Positions 43,365-54,799 are shown, numbered from the stretch's first letter. The stretch is 64,000 bases of DNA from Neodontobutis hainanensis (GCA_024349245.1 JALDNG010000039.1:1217001-1281000); one strand, 5' to 3'. Translations and numbers: made by a program. The notes: generated from the sequence alone by a model not told the origin.

Positions 43365-45290
43365 CTACCTGATGATCGTTGGTCTTGGGACCGGCGATAA
43401 TGGTTTCTCCTGTCGTCGCGGTTTTGATAGGACCCCCTTGGTTACGGTTTGGATTGGTTGAAATTTATTTTCGAACCGAGGTCTCCATTGAGGGCCCTGG
43501 TCTTTGAACTTACGTTCAGGCCAGGTCGGGTGTGGACCCGGCTCTCCTTTGTGTGGCCGAGGTCCCTCTTTCCTGTCTGGAAAGCGGTAGGCTCCTGGGC
43601 CGCTTGGCTTGGAGGTAGGTGCTCCTTCGAGCGCTAGACTCTGATCAACAGTATACAGAGCGGCTGGCTCTTGCTGTTTAGTCTGAGTCAGCTTCTGTTT
43701 AGTAAATGCCCTTGTTGCCAGTTCGCGGAGTTGGCGGCTGGTTTGAGTCAGCGGGCAGGCAGCGACGCCAAGATGATGGTTGGTAGTTGGATGGAGGTTT
43801 TGCACAAAGAGTGTTTTGAAGTTTTTATCCTCCTCCATGTTTGGTTCGTTGAGTGGACCAAAGTAGGCTTTGAGCCGATGATAATATATCTGTGGTGACT
43901 CTTGCCGTGCCTGTTTGATTGTTAGGGCGGCTGTCAGCCCCACATTCGTTGTAACGTCTGAGAATTCCTCCATGAGGGACTGACTAAGGAGATCGAAGTC
44001 AGCTTGGACCTCAGGGGGTTGACGTTCGATGAAGCTACTAACATCTCTGCTTGATGTTAGTTTTATCAAAAAGATTTTGTCCTCAACGGTAGCATTGGGT
44101 ATTCTCTGGAGGTAGAACTCAATGTCTCTAAGGTACGCGCTAGTGTCATGAGCCGATCCTTGATGGGGTTCGAAGCGAGTGATATGACGCGCGATTTTGT
44201 CAAAGTCTCTGTCAGTGGGACCGTAGTCCAGATGTCTCCGTGTCGGAGCTGGTTGTTGGACAAAGTCCGAATGCCTACCTGTTGGTAGTGCGAAGTAATC
44301 CGAATGCCTACCTGTGGAAGCTCGCGGAAAGACAGCTGGGCTCTCGGCTCCGGTTGGTCCTCTTTCCGTTGCGTCCAGGCGCGGTAGTGGTCGCAAAATT
44401 GGATTAGTTAGTGAAGTGGCTCCCTTCTGGGAGTCTTCAAATCTACCGGGTTGGTATAATGGAGTAACTGGTTCTAGGTCTGGAGTACCTTTGAACTCCA
44501 GTTTCTTACTAGGTTGTGTTCGGGCGTCCTCTGTCAGGCGCGCCTGAAGTCGTTCAATAAGCTGGCGGTCTAAGTCACCTTGTTGAGTGAGGGTCTCTAC
44601 CCGTGCACTCAGGGTTTCTCTCCGCCGAGCCTCTTGTGCCAGCATATTCGCGGAGAGCTGTGCACTTTTGCCTGCTTTGATGAGTTCCTCTCGCATAGCG
44701 TCGTACTCATCACGTTGGTCATTGAGCTGAAGCTCTGCTATGTCACGAGCAGACCTTGTTTCGCTCAGCTCGTTCTTTAGGTCACTGAGGGTCCCCTCAG
44801 TTATCTGGAGTTTCGTGTGTAACTCCTTAAAGTCAGGGTCTGCCTTTTGGAGTGTTTGGGCAAGAGTTTGTAACTCTTGGTTTTGTTTTTCAGAATTCTC
44901 CAGGACTCCTTTGGTCAGCTGGAGTTCCTGATTCAACGCCTTGTTCTCGCGTTGGAGCGGGCGAGGTCCTGTTTCTGGACCTGGATTTTCTCGTGGCTGC
45001 GTGCCAGGAGATACTCGGCTTGTTTCTGTTGTGCGCATAACAATAGCCATTTGACCTAACAGCTTGGTTAGGTCCTTGTCTTTTGGCTTAGAGGTTAGCG
45101 CAATACTAATCAAGGAGCTAAGAACTGAATCTAGCTCGTTGGGGTTTGTGGTCTGAATCTCGTCCACATATTGGGGTAGCACCTGTTCTGTTAGATCATT
45201 TAGAGCTGAGTCTAAGTGATCCAGAAGCTTGATGGGACTACCAGAACCTGTGGACTGTGGATTAGACATGTTGAGAAATGGGTTTCTCAA
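43365..45290 (-). CDS. gag: Retroviral Gag, 641 codons, intact frame
   Basis: The longest undamaged gene of the provirus. The N-terminus is helical. Residues about 110-260 are a Gln/Glu/Leu-rich heptad pattern suggesting a coiled coil. A capsid-like region in the second half includes DYFALPTGRHSDF (the GRHSD unit occurs twice), then RDIEFYLQRIP and QARQESPQIYYHRLKAYF, which resembles the major homology region. The C-terminus is basic and rich in Pro, Arg and Lys with no CCHC zinc knuckle, so RNA binding would depend on basic residues, as in foamy viruses. ATG at 45290; an alternative in-frame ATG is 7 codons in. Confidence 0.8.
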   Translation of the reverse strand: MRNPFLNMSNPQSTGSGSPIKLLDHLDSALNDLTEQVLPQYVDEIQTTNPNELDSVLSSLISIALTSKPKDKDLTKLLGQMAIVMRTTETSRVSPGTQPRENPGPETGPRPLQRENKALNQELQLTKGVLENSEKQNQELQTLAQTLQKADPDFKELHTKLQITEGTLSDLKNELSETRSARDIAELQLNDQRDEYDAMREELIKAGKSAQLSANMLAQEARRRETLSARVETLTQQGDLDRQLIERLQARLTEDARTQPSKKLEFKGTPDLEPVTPLYQPGRFEDSQKGATSLTNPILRPLPRLDATERGPTGAESPAVFPRASTGRHSDYFALPTGRHSDFVQQPAPTRRHLDYGPTDRDFDKIARHITRFEPHQGSAHDTSAYLRDIEFYLQRIPNATVEDKIFLIKLTSSRDVSSFIERQPPEVQADFDLLSQSLMEEFSDVTTNVGLTAALTIKQARQESPQIYYHRLKAYFGPLNEPNMEEDKNFKTLFVQNLHPTTNHHLGVAACPLTQTSRQLRELATRAFTKQKLTQTKQQEPAALYTVDQSLALEGAPTSKPSGPGAYRFPDRKEGPRPHKGEPGPHPTWPERKFKDQGPQWRPRFENKFQPIQTVTKGVLSKPRRQEKPLSPVPRPTIIR

Positions 45291-47290
45291 GGTAAGTGAG
45301 TTATTGTTCGATTAAGTTTTAACTGCAAGGAGAGAGTTACTACTTGTAGAGTGTTACGAAGAAGAAGCGTAAAACTCAAGCAGACTGTAAAAGAATTTTT
45401 TAAAATCTGAGTAAAAGTGTAAATAAAAAAAAAAATTAATGCAGGAATAAAATTAAAATTAAAATTTTATTTTATTTAAAATAAAATAAAATTCCAATTA
45501 AATTAAAATAAAAGGGGTATTAAGTCAAATAAGTCCGATTAAAAGTAATAAAAGAAGGAATTGTTGAAGTGGAAGTTTAGTATAAAGTCTACTTGTGATT
45601 GAAGTGACCTTATGCTAGTAATAAGCAGTGACTATTTAGCAATAGCCTAGTGGTATGAATGTTAATGAGGGTTGACAGTGCTGGGATGCTGCTGTGTTAA
45701 TCTGTAAAATTAACAGTGCAGAATCAGTGGGTTTAATCTAACAATTCATGCAGGTAATCAGCTTTTACATTACAGCTATGACAAAATTCGTGCAGAGTTA
45801 AGTCTATTCAGAAGTAACAGCAGAGGTGTCGTAGTGCTAGTAAGCTGTTAGCGTTAGCATTCCAATTTGACAAATCCTGTGTAGATAGGAAAGTCACAAA
45901 ACAAGTCTTAAATTGTTAATCAAGCCAAATTAATCAATCAATTTATATGCAAGGTTAGCATCAAAGATTTCCAAAAGCAGATGCAATGTTAATTAAAAAT
46001 GTCACAATTGTTAGTTAACTCCTATTGTGCATTCAAAGTTGTTAAACACAGGCAGTTATTCTCAAAAGCAATATGGCATTTGCAAACTTGCATATTACAA
46101 GAAAAACACATGTATTAACAGAAGCAAAACAGCTTGACAGCAGTTTAGTATTCGTTAATAAAGCATAGTAATTCACTTTTTATGTTAAGTCAATCAGGCT
46201 TTTCAGTGTCAATGAAAGCTTAAATTATTCAGTTAAGTTCTTAAACTTAAATTAGTCACTATTTTGAGGAAAAGTGTAATTCCGTTGAGTGACCACCAGA
46301 GAGAGACGTAGAGCTCCTCTCAAAGATTTTTAGAAGTTTCGCACTTCTCTTCCACTAGGGGGTAGCAGACTTTCTGGAGTCCGTGGTTTACCACTTCTTT
46401 CCGCTAGGGGGCAGTTGGAACTACAATGAGTTTGTTTTCCGGGTGACGCGTCAGTGTCACGCCTGCTAGACGCGGAGTGGAAATGGCTGGTTAGCTTCAG
46501 TGTGCTGAAACTTTGAGGAGTCAAGACTTCTCCACACAGCCACTTTTATAACACAGCAGCGCTCTAAAAGCGCAATTTCCAACACAGCAGTGCTGTGGAT
46601 AAAACAACGTTTCACAAAGCACTACACGGGCCACGTGGGCCAAGACTTTGTATATACACTTGTTGCACAATGCAAACAGGTCCTTTGGCTGTGTGTAACT
46701 GGAGTTCTGACGGGTAGCTAATTCCGTTCAGAGTTCTCCCAACCAAGTTTTTAATTCGTCTGACACAATATGAACAGATAAATTACTTGGTTTTACAAGT
46801 TTATCTAAATAACTGGAGCATCGCAGATTATTTATTAACTTGCAGAACGCGTTATTAGACAACTTATGCTAAAATTCTAGAGCATCTTAGAATCCGCAGT
46901 TGTTAGGCCTTATAAAAATTACACGTCCTTAACGTGTCACAAATGCATTTAATCAATCCGGCTCTCTGGCCTTTGTTCACAAGCTCCACAAAGCTTCAGT
47001 CTTTCACTGAACACTTAGCAAGCTGGCAGAAATGTACATAATATTAACCAAGTTACAAAGCATATCTCAGAATTATCAAAACATCAGACCAGCTGGTATT
47101 TTTAAAATCTTAGACACACAAGTTCACAAGCGCTTTTTATCAAACAGCAACACAACACACGTTTCTCAACACATTGATTAGTTTTGTATAAGACATAACT
47201 TTCTTAGTTCTTCAGCGGACAGAGATTTATGTAAAAGGCCTTAAGGATGTTAACTTATTTCAGTGTTTACAAGACCGGATCTTTCCGAGC
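45291..47290 (-). other. Long untranslated leader of the retrovirus
   Basis: Two kilobases between primer site and gag without a credible gene. It is A/T-rich with a near-perfect AT palindrome at about 45464-45493. It presumably holds packaging and splice-donor signals, but none can be assigned. Confidence 0.5.
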
Positions 47291-47307
47291 CTCACGCCGG
47301 GGCTCCA
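47291..47307 (-). other. Possible retroviral primer-binding site
   Basis: Minus-strand TGGAGCCCCGGCGTGAG begins 10 bases after the 5' LTR and starts with TGG as a primer site should. I could not match it to a specific tRNA; tRNA-Thr shares only its first bases. The 10-base gap is larger than usual. Confidence 0.4.
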
Positions 47308-47317
47308 AAAATAATAC

Positions 47318-49275
47318 TGTAGTGAATATGGTCTCGTTGATGAATAATTAATATGAATATGAATTATGAAAATTAATAATTAATATTTTGTTTATGAAAA
47401 TATTAATTTCTTTTGGGGCACCACCTTAGTTTTAGCAGTTCTAAGGAAACTGATTATGTTTGATAAGTCTCAATACTGAAGGAATGAATTCTAACTCGTT
47501 TTCAGACCAAATCTACGTAAACATGAAACAAGGATGTCTTTATGGGTTTTATTAAAAATTAAATATATGAATAATAATGACATAAAATAAAACAAGATTA
47601 TTGACAAAGGATGAGAATGATGAAAATAAATGATGAATGAACATAAAATTAACAGTTAACAGGTTAAGGTTATAACATTATGATGGCTTTGATGGAACAG
47701 AAAGTTTAATTCCTTTGAATTTTATTAATTACTCGGAGTTCTTACGGAGAGAGAAGAAAGTTAAATGGCTTAGCTAAAAGGGACTATTGACGGCTGTTTG
47801 GAGATCGTAAAAAGGGAAAAGATGTGCGGTTGGACTTAATCACACAGGTTTTTATAACGCCAAGCTTGTGCCCAGTGTTCACTCACTCTGATGTGGTGGA
47901 AAGGTACCAGCGGTGCGGTTCCGAAAAGTCCAAAGGGATGCTTGAAATTCCCGGGTCGCGGCTGGCTTCCGGCCGTATAGAGGCGTCACGGTGCGGGGTT
48001 GAGCTGGTAAGGCGGCGCCTTAGCAACAAAGCGGCGTCCTGTGATTGTCCTCGAGGGTAAAGTGGACTTTACCGCAGTTGAGAATAAAGTCTTTAACAAA
48101 AAGTGTTCGTTGAAGAAGCTTAAACTGGTCTTTTCTTGATTAACGAGGGCTGTTTGTTTAGCGGACTCGTTTTAACTTAAAGAACTACAAAATTTCCACT
48201 TCCGTCGGCGTGGTTACGTAGTTCCGTAAAAGTTTTCAAAACAAAATATCAAATGAGTCGTCAAAAATAAAGTCACTTAACACAGGACTGTGTTACGTGG
48301 TTTCAAGCTTAAAAGTTACGGCGATAAATACAAAAACTTAGTAGAAAAGTAGACAAGATTACGCGAACAAGAGTGTGCAAAGCGTTGCGAAAAGAGAAGA
48401 GTACAGAAACGAGTTTAACATGAAGAAGAAGCTAAACTAGAATTTCCGCGCGCACCATCTTTTCTACTGGCGAAAAGAGGCGTGTTTCACACGGTTTGGG
48501 GAAAGAGGGGCGTTTACTGAAAGTTTTGGAGTTTTTAATAAACTTTCTCTGTCCCATCAAATAAACAACTTAAACACATTTTAAGAACGTATTGCTTCTG
48601 CATTGTATCATATCTGTATGGGGAATATTACCAATCTTTAAAGACTAAACACATATTACATTATTCGTTGCTTGACCTGAAAACAAATTAATAATTAGTT
48701 TTTATTGTACAACACACTTATGCAAAGTAAAACAGAGTAACATCGTTATGTTTCTTGTCCTGTTGGATCCTGTTAAGGGAGAATGGTGAGGTTTGCATAG
48801 TTACGAACAATCTTTAATACACGGTTACATTTTAGAGTAATCACTTTGGCTGGGGTTCCGATGCAGCGTTGTTTCTCTGCTTGTCCAGCAGAGTGCACTG
48901 TTTGGTCAATTTATAATGCTAGAACAAAGAAGCACAGTCCTTGGCGATAATAAAGACCGTCTTATCGCGGGCTGTATATCACCGGATCAACGTGCCAAGA
49001 GAGGCACCACAAAGTCTGGTTTGTCAAGAGGTGGTACCTACATCGTCCTTTGAAGTACTGAAAAATAAAGCTGTAAATATAATTTCACTCTTGCGTGAAC
49101 TCTTTAACACAACATACGAACATCTGGAGAGGATTAGCAAGAAGACGTGAATTGAATCTCCTCATCTGTCCTTGGCCTGGAAAAACAAAAAAGGAAGAGT
49201 CTTTAAAAGTTCGGAGTTGTAAATTCTGTGGTCCTCTGAGAGGTGTTGGTTCCTCCTGGTACGAGAGACACTACA
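47318..49275 (-). repeat. Retroviral 5' LTR
   Basis: 1,958 bp. On the minus strand it starts TGTAGTGTCTC and ends ATATTCACTACA, so the outer bases form a TGTAGTG/CACTACA inverted pair. AATAAA lies about 230 bp before its end (near 47550, inverted). Confidence 0.95.
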
Positions 49276-49398
49276 CAATATAACTGAAACACTCTAATAG
49301 TCCTAAATGTTTTATGAGGCCAGTGGAAACAGGAAAGCGCAATAACTTTTAATATGTGTTAATTGAATGTTTTTAGCAGAACACTGTGCCATTTACAG

Positions 49399-49466
49399 TT
49401 GTCAGCCGAGTCCTCATAGTCCACAGAGAAGCCTTCCTACAGCTCCCTGTCACTCCTTTAACTCAG
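49399..49466 (+). CDS. Weak candidate host exon
   Basis: Acceptor TTTACAG (49398), donor CAG|GTGAAT (49467) and 22 open codons of protein-like composition between. It starts in phase 1 and ends in phase 0. No similarity recognised, and it may be chance. Confidence 0.2.
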
Positions 49467-49482
49467 GTGAATGGTGTGCATT

Positions 49483-49580
49483 TTTATAGCGCTTTTTTGT
49501 ACTCTTCTGGGGCACCCAAAGCACTTTACAGCATGCTTCCATTCACTCCATTCACACCTGGGGCAGACAGGGGCTAGGTA
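49483..49580 (-). repeat. SINE-type tail repeat
   Basis: TTTTTATAGCGC followed by AAGCACTTTACAGCATGC and TTCACTCCATTCACACCTGGGG, a common teleost repeat block in inverted orientation. Confidence 0.5.
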
Positions 49581-49986
49581 GGGAACTGAAATCCACCAGG
49601 AGATTTCTCACAGTAGTGGCCCACCACTACTGGCCTCTAGAGCGGTGAGCACAGGCAGTGCAAAATATTCCAGAATACACAGACTACACTACACGAGATC
49701 ACATGATAGAGAAGTGATTATGGTGTGTAATGTTTGTCTGAGGCACACACTCTGAATACAGGTTTGGATAGCATTTAAGTCAATAAAGAACTTGGACCTT
49801 AAATAGCAGTAGAAAAATACTACAAATTCAAAGCTTGTGTTTCATCAGGAGCGTAGCAAGCTTTTCAGAAGTGTGGGGGATTTGTGTGGGGCGGTACGAT
49901 CTGGTAAGTATGAGTTCATTTTTTTAGTTCATTTTTTTGCCAGCAAAGGCTCTACTTTACCACTGGGTCACATTTAGGGCTGATAA

Positions 49987-50326
49987 TGTCATGTCCCACT
50001 CCCGTGTTCTGTGTTTGTCAGTCTGTTTATGTATTGTAGCTTATTTCCTGTGTCGCTCCACTGTGATTACCTGCTCCGCCCCTAATGTGTTCTACCTGTG
50101 CCTCGTTGTATTCCCTTTATAGTCTGTGTGTTTTCCCCTGTGCCATATTGTCTTTACCTTTGTGTGAGCAATCCAGTGGGTCCTCGTGTTTCTTGTGTTA
50201 GCCTTCTAGTGTTTTTGACCTGAGCTTTCTTTTGACCTCGTCTTTTGGATTCAGATTTTGTACTTTTGCCTTGGAAATAAACCCTGTGAACATCTGCATT
50301 GTGAGTCCTTATGCTAGTTACTGACA
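49987..50326 (+). mobile_element. Solo LTR, 340 bp, gypsy-like
   Basis: Starts TGTCATGTCCC and ends TTACTGACA, giving TG...CA with a TGTCA/TGACA inverted pair. A TATA-like CTTTATAG (about 50112) precedes an AATAAA (about 50274) by some 160 bp. Flanks are GATAA and GAAAA, a 5-bp duplication with one mismatch. No internal sequence remains. Confidence 0.6.
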
Positions 50327-50789
50327 GAAAAATCCCTAAATATGGACAGCAGCCCCTTATTGGTCTGGGCCCCCCCCTAAATTGGGGGCTATTGCCCTGA
50401 AAACCCATCTGTTTGACAAACTCCCCTCAACATGCTGCAGCTTTAGCCTCTTTACAGGCCTTTGTATGAATTATTGATAGTTAAGGGCATTGGCCCCTTC
50501 TGAGGTCAGGGCATAAGTGGGAAGTTCCTGTAATCAGTGCTGTGTTTTTTGCATATATTCGGCTTCTCAACAGCGTCATCATAGTCTGAACCAGGTTTAC
50601 TCATCACTAGAACAATATTAGCAGCATATAATTACAATGTGTTTGATTGATCAGTCTTCTGCTAGGAAAAACATAATGTTATAGTTTCAGTTCAAGAGCT
50701 GTACTTTGGCTACAAAGTTAACTAGAAAACACAAAGGAAACTGTACTTCTTTAATGGTAGCTTCTCATGAAAAATCAGTTCCCAATGAT

Positions 50790-51590
50790 TTGCCACAAGT
50801 TAAAAAAAATTGCAAAAATAGCAATATATGCTGATGGCTTCACAGTTTTTTCTTCACAAAATACAACTGAAAGACTTGAAAATGTTCTGATGAAAGAACA
50901 ACTGTTAAATTGGTGTTAAAATGTATTATTTTTTAGAACGAGAAGATTGCTGTGTGATAAGCTCAAATTAAATCTAGTTATAAAAGGTAATCGTGTTGAG
51001 CAGATACACGAGACCAAACTTCTTGGTGTAGTGGTTGACATGGTCAAAACATATCAATACAGTAGTACGTGGACAGGGTTCTTTCGATGGTTAGAAGATC
51101 TAATTTTTTACATTTCACTGTGGATGAAGATGTTTATAAAGACAATCTTTTCACATTTACACTACTGCTCTGAGATATGGTCAAGTGCTGCTGTATGACA
51201 TATAAAAGCTTTGCAGCTTGTTCAAAATAAGGCAGCATGATGTGTACTTCACTGTTCGTATAAAACAAATGTGAAATGGATGCATAAAACTTATTGTGGT
51301 TAAAGGTAAAAGGATTGACATCATCATTGCTCAATTTTACCAGAAATATTGTAACAACCAAATTACTTTTAGTGCTTTATTAAGTTAGGTTTTCGTTCTG
51401 ATGAGCACTATTAGGAAAATAGGCATGCCACAGAGGGTAATTTTATATAACCTAAAGTTAGAACCAATAATCTGAAAAGCACTGTGATGTATAGCTCAAT
51501 GTTCGAATGACACAGTTTGCCTACTAACATTATTAATAAAAACATAAAAAAACAGCAATTCAAAGTCCTTTTGAAGAGGCAACTGCTCAC
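50790..51590 (+). pseudogene. LINE reverse transcriptase fragment, palm to 3' end
   Basis: Reads IYADGFTVFSSQN (a decayed YADD box), then LLGVVVD, LHYCSEIWSSA and LVQNKAA, finally LPTNI.NK..QQFKVLLKRQL. This order (YADD, LGV.ID, leading to the thumb Y.S.IW, then the C-terminal F...LK..LL) is that of CR1/Rex1/jockey-type LINEs. Many stops are present. Confidence 0.6.
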
Positions 51591-51800
51591 ATAATAATAA
51601 TAATCATAATAATCATAATCATAATAATAATTAATAATAATGGAATGGATTGATATAGCACTTTTCAAGGCTTTCAAAGTGCTTTACAGAGTCCATTATT
51701 AATTCACTCCACAGTCACACAGTAGTGATGGAGACGAGGCAGCCATTTTGCGCCTACAAACTCTCTGACCTCCAAACATTCTCATACAGCCATACACCAG
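51590..51800 (+). repeat. Dispersed SINE-like repeat with (ATA/ATC)n head, second copy
   Basis: Same order as 32535-32720: an (ATA)n-like head, GATATAGCACTTTTCAAGG, GTGCTTTACAGAGTCCATTA, then ACAGTAGTGATGGAGACG and CAAACATTCTCATAC. Confidence 0.65.
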
Positions 51801-52539
51801 TGCCACACACACAGGAGACAAACAGTGCTCCATGTCTGATGATTAGCATAATCAATAATCATCTTCACTTATTCCAAATTGTATTTGAGCCTAGATTAGT
51901 GTGTTTAACCACAATGAGTGATGCTATCTCTCTATTATTCTGGAAAAAAATATTAAAATAAAGGTGTGTGTTTGTTTGTTTTCTTGTTTGTTGTGTTTTG
52001 GTAAGTTATGTTTATTTAGTGTTATTTCTGTCTTGTGATCATTGCATGTTGGCAAATTATATACATGTGTTGTATGAGTAGCATGTTGGAGAGGCTCCAG
52101 GAAGAGTATATGTACTATACTTACATCTAATGGGCATCTAAATAAATACAAATACAAACAACATTCTAATTTAAACCTAAAAGTGCAAATAAAAGTGTCT
52201 TTTTTTCTCTTTTCAGACCCCAATTTTTGTCATGTCATTCATTACGAAAAATATAACAGGCAAATTTCTATAGGCTTTTTATACGCACTGTACTGTGAAG
52301 TAAACAAATTGATGGGAGATGAGGGAGGGGATTCATTTTACTTCTAATGTAAGTATGGTTGAACTTATACAACTTAAAAAAATATATGCATTATTTATAT
52401 GTTTGCCATAATTATAATTATTGGTAGTAGACAATTTGTTTAGACGCCTACTTTGTCATGTGCTGCGCCATCCAGTGCTGCACTGATGTTTCTGTATTCT
52501 GAGTCATGGGGAAAGCAAAAAATGTTATCAAACAATCCT

Positions 52540-52970
52540 GTAAAAAACAGGAGAGGAATATAAAAAGTTAGTCAGGTAGACCAACAAAAATCTTTGTCAG
52601 GGAAATTGTTCAAGATGCAAAGAAAAACCTACAAATAACTTCAGCTGAAATTAAATAGTTGTGGCTGTTTCCGGATGCACAATAAGGTGGCACTTGAAGA
52701 AAAATGGGCTGCATGGTTGAGTTGCCAGAATAAAGTCATTAACTACACAAATGCCACAAAGCATCCTGCTTACAATACGCCAAACAGCACAGAGACAAGA
52801 CTCAAAACTTCTAAAACAAAGTCATTTGAAATGATGAGACCAAAATTTCCTTTTTGGCCGCAACCATAAACGTTACATTTGGAGATGAATCAACTATGAT
52901 GAAAGGTACACCATTCCTGCTGTAAAACATGGAGGTGGATCACTGATGTTTTGTTAATGTGTGAGCTACA
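52540..52970 (+). pseudogene. Tc1-like transposase remnant
   Basis: Frames read GRPTKIFVREIVQDAKKNLQ, then HKASCLQYAKQH and NDETKISFL (around the first catalytic Asp, normally SDETK), then GTPFLL*NMEV (from TPTVKHGGGS). This is a Tc1 transposase N-terminal to middle region with many stops. Inverted repeats were not located. Confidence 0.65.
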
Positions 52971-53164
52971 AAGGCACAGAAAAAGATGAATGAAAGCACG
53001 TTATCAGAAAATACTGGTGGGAAATTTGCACTCATCAGCCCCTGTGTGGTGGTGGTGGCAGCGTCACTGCTCAGACACACACTAAGGCCATAACAGGGCT
53101 GTAGAAGCAGCCACATGCAGCTCACAGCCAGCGGTCCTAATGGGACGTCCGGAAGCTGCGCAGT

Positions 53165-53410
53165 CCAGCCTGGAGGGAGGAACAAATTTGTGAGATATTC
53201 CTCAAGTGAAAAAAGTCCAGTTTAGTGACCTCACTATTGTGCTGCTGCAGAGATAGTGTGGAGTCAAAAATGACACGAGGTTCCTTGCAGTGTGGCCGTG
53301 CTCCAACACACAGTTGTTGATTGGGACAGTAAGATTGTTGAACTTGTGCCGATGACTGGCAGGGCCACAGTTCTTTAAGCTGTTTTGCTGGCAGGATATC
53401 CTGATCTTGA
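53165..53410 (-). pseudogene. L2 LINE remnant with an internal deletion
   Basis: The minus strand joins DILPAKQLKELWP directly to sequence lying about 770 bp downstream in the full copy at 20761-25117 (the part with CVGARPHCKEPRVIFDSTLSLQQH). The breakpoint shares CCT on both sides. Confidence 0.75.
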
Positions 53411-54283
53411 ATATTGATTGGCTGTTTAACAGTGGGAATTAGAGCAGAGAATGTCAATGAATGATTCCCTAAAGCAGAAAAGGGCACCTAACATATACAT
53501 TTACATTCTGAGAAATCATTATGGATTCTTTAATGCACTTCAGCTTTGAGGCTATTTTCTCTGTCTGCGTGCATCTTTCCAGCAAGGCCACTTTCTCCCG
53601 TCACAGCTGGATTTATACTTGCAGATGGTATCTTAAATAAAAGTCAAATGGATAAAGTTTGCCTGTTCGAAGGCTCAGACACTTGAGATAAGTGAGGACT
53701 CCTGTGAGAAACAGGGCAGACAGAGTGAGCAGTAAATGTGTCGGCTACGGTGACATGAAGTGGAGCCTTCATTCCTGGTTGGCAGCCAATATTATGCTGT
53801 CCAAGGTCCTGGTGAGTTTCTTTATTCTCTGCTAAAAGGGTTCTTAGTCTATGGGTCATTGAACAAAATGGCTTGAGGGCCAATAAATAGTCCCCACCTG
53901 ACAGACCTGGGACTGTGTTTCCCTCAAAACTACTGGGGGCTGGTGAGAAATGTCCCCACTTCTCATTTAGCCACAGACTTTTAAAACTACTGATGCTAAA
54001 CTGAAATGGTTGAAAAACCTCCTCACCTTGTTACTAAGAGTTCCTCTGCACTGCAGCAAACCCACTGTAGACTTTGCACAGAATCAGGGTATAAAACATA
54101 TGTACAAACATGCACAAAAAGAACAAACAATCTTAAGTTTTGATTTTCTTTCTCTCTGACACAAGCTCCATTTGTGACTGTCTGTCACATTTACACAAGG
54201 AAGGATTTGCCATATTGCTACATTTATGCAAAACACAGTTATTATCTAAATTGTGTGATAAAGTAATATTAAGAGATTTTTTT

Positions 54284-54490
54284 TTATTATTTATATAGCA
54301 CTTTTCCACCTAGTAGGCGATTTACCAGTGTTACAGCTGACCACTGGAGGCAAGGTGGGTTAAGTGTCTTGCCCAAGGACACAACGACAGTATGTGGGGG
54401 AGAGCAGAATGTTATGATGTTTTGGAATGTTTTGAGCGTGGATCGATCTGCCCACCCACCGGTCAGGAGTGCCGCTCTACGCACTAATAT
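54284..54490 (-). mobile_element. tRNA-derived SINE, inverted copy
   Basis: Inverted TTATATAGCACTTTTCCACC tail, ACCACTGGAGGCAAGGTGGG and GTGTCTTGCCCAAGGACAC body, same family as 5795-6147. The B box is degraded. A shorter related piece lies at 54590-54690. Confidence 0.7.
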
Positions 54491-54799
54491 AATAAAAAAT
54501 AAATACAAAAGTGGCATGTCCAGAATTATTCATACCCTTTGCAAACTATCAGTCTATGAGCAAATCCAAAGTTTTTTTGTTTTTTTTGTTTTTTTGAGTA
54601 GGCACTCAAATCGCTTTACCAGTGTTACAGTTGACCACTGGAGAAAGGTGGGTTAAGTGTCTTGCCCAAGGAAACAACAACAATATGAACTGTGGGAAAA
54701 GCTGTTTTAATCAACTCAATAATTTAAAAACAGCAGCTCTCTGCAGTTGGTTTATGGACAGTCATGGCTAAGACAAAGGAGCTCAGTAAAAAGCCCTTG

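Larger units (their letters stand above)
33439..49275 (-). mobile_element. Endogenous retrovirus, 15.8 kb, lokiretrovirus-like
   Basis: Minus-strand provirus with LTRs 47318-49275 (5') and 33439-35399 (3'), gag, pol and env in order. Distinctive points are very long LTRs, no zinc knuckle in gag, two retropepsin-like domains, a degenerate RNase H tether plus a second RNase H, and an envelope like the class I F protein of Mononegavirales. Lokiretroviruses were described as a sister lineage of known retroviruses in fish, amphibians and other vertebrates with such an envelope, so this is the best fit. LTRs are nearly identical, but the genes carry several frameshifts. No matching target duplication was found (left CAGT, right CAAT). 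Confidence 0.85.

Noticed and set aside
53752..53813. Possible exon ending AAGGTCCTG|GTGAGT
   Set aside because: One frame is open and the donor is good, but the acceptor side has no pyrimidine tract.
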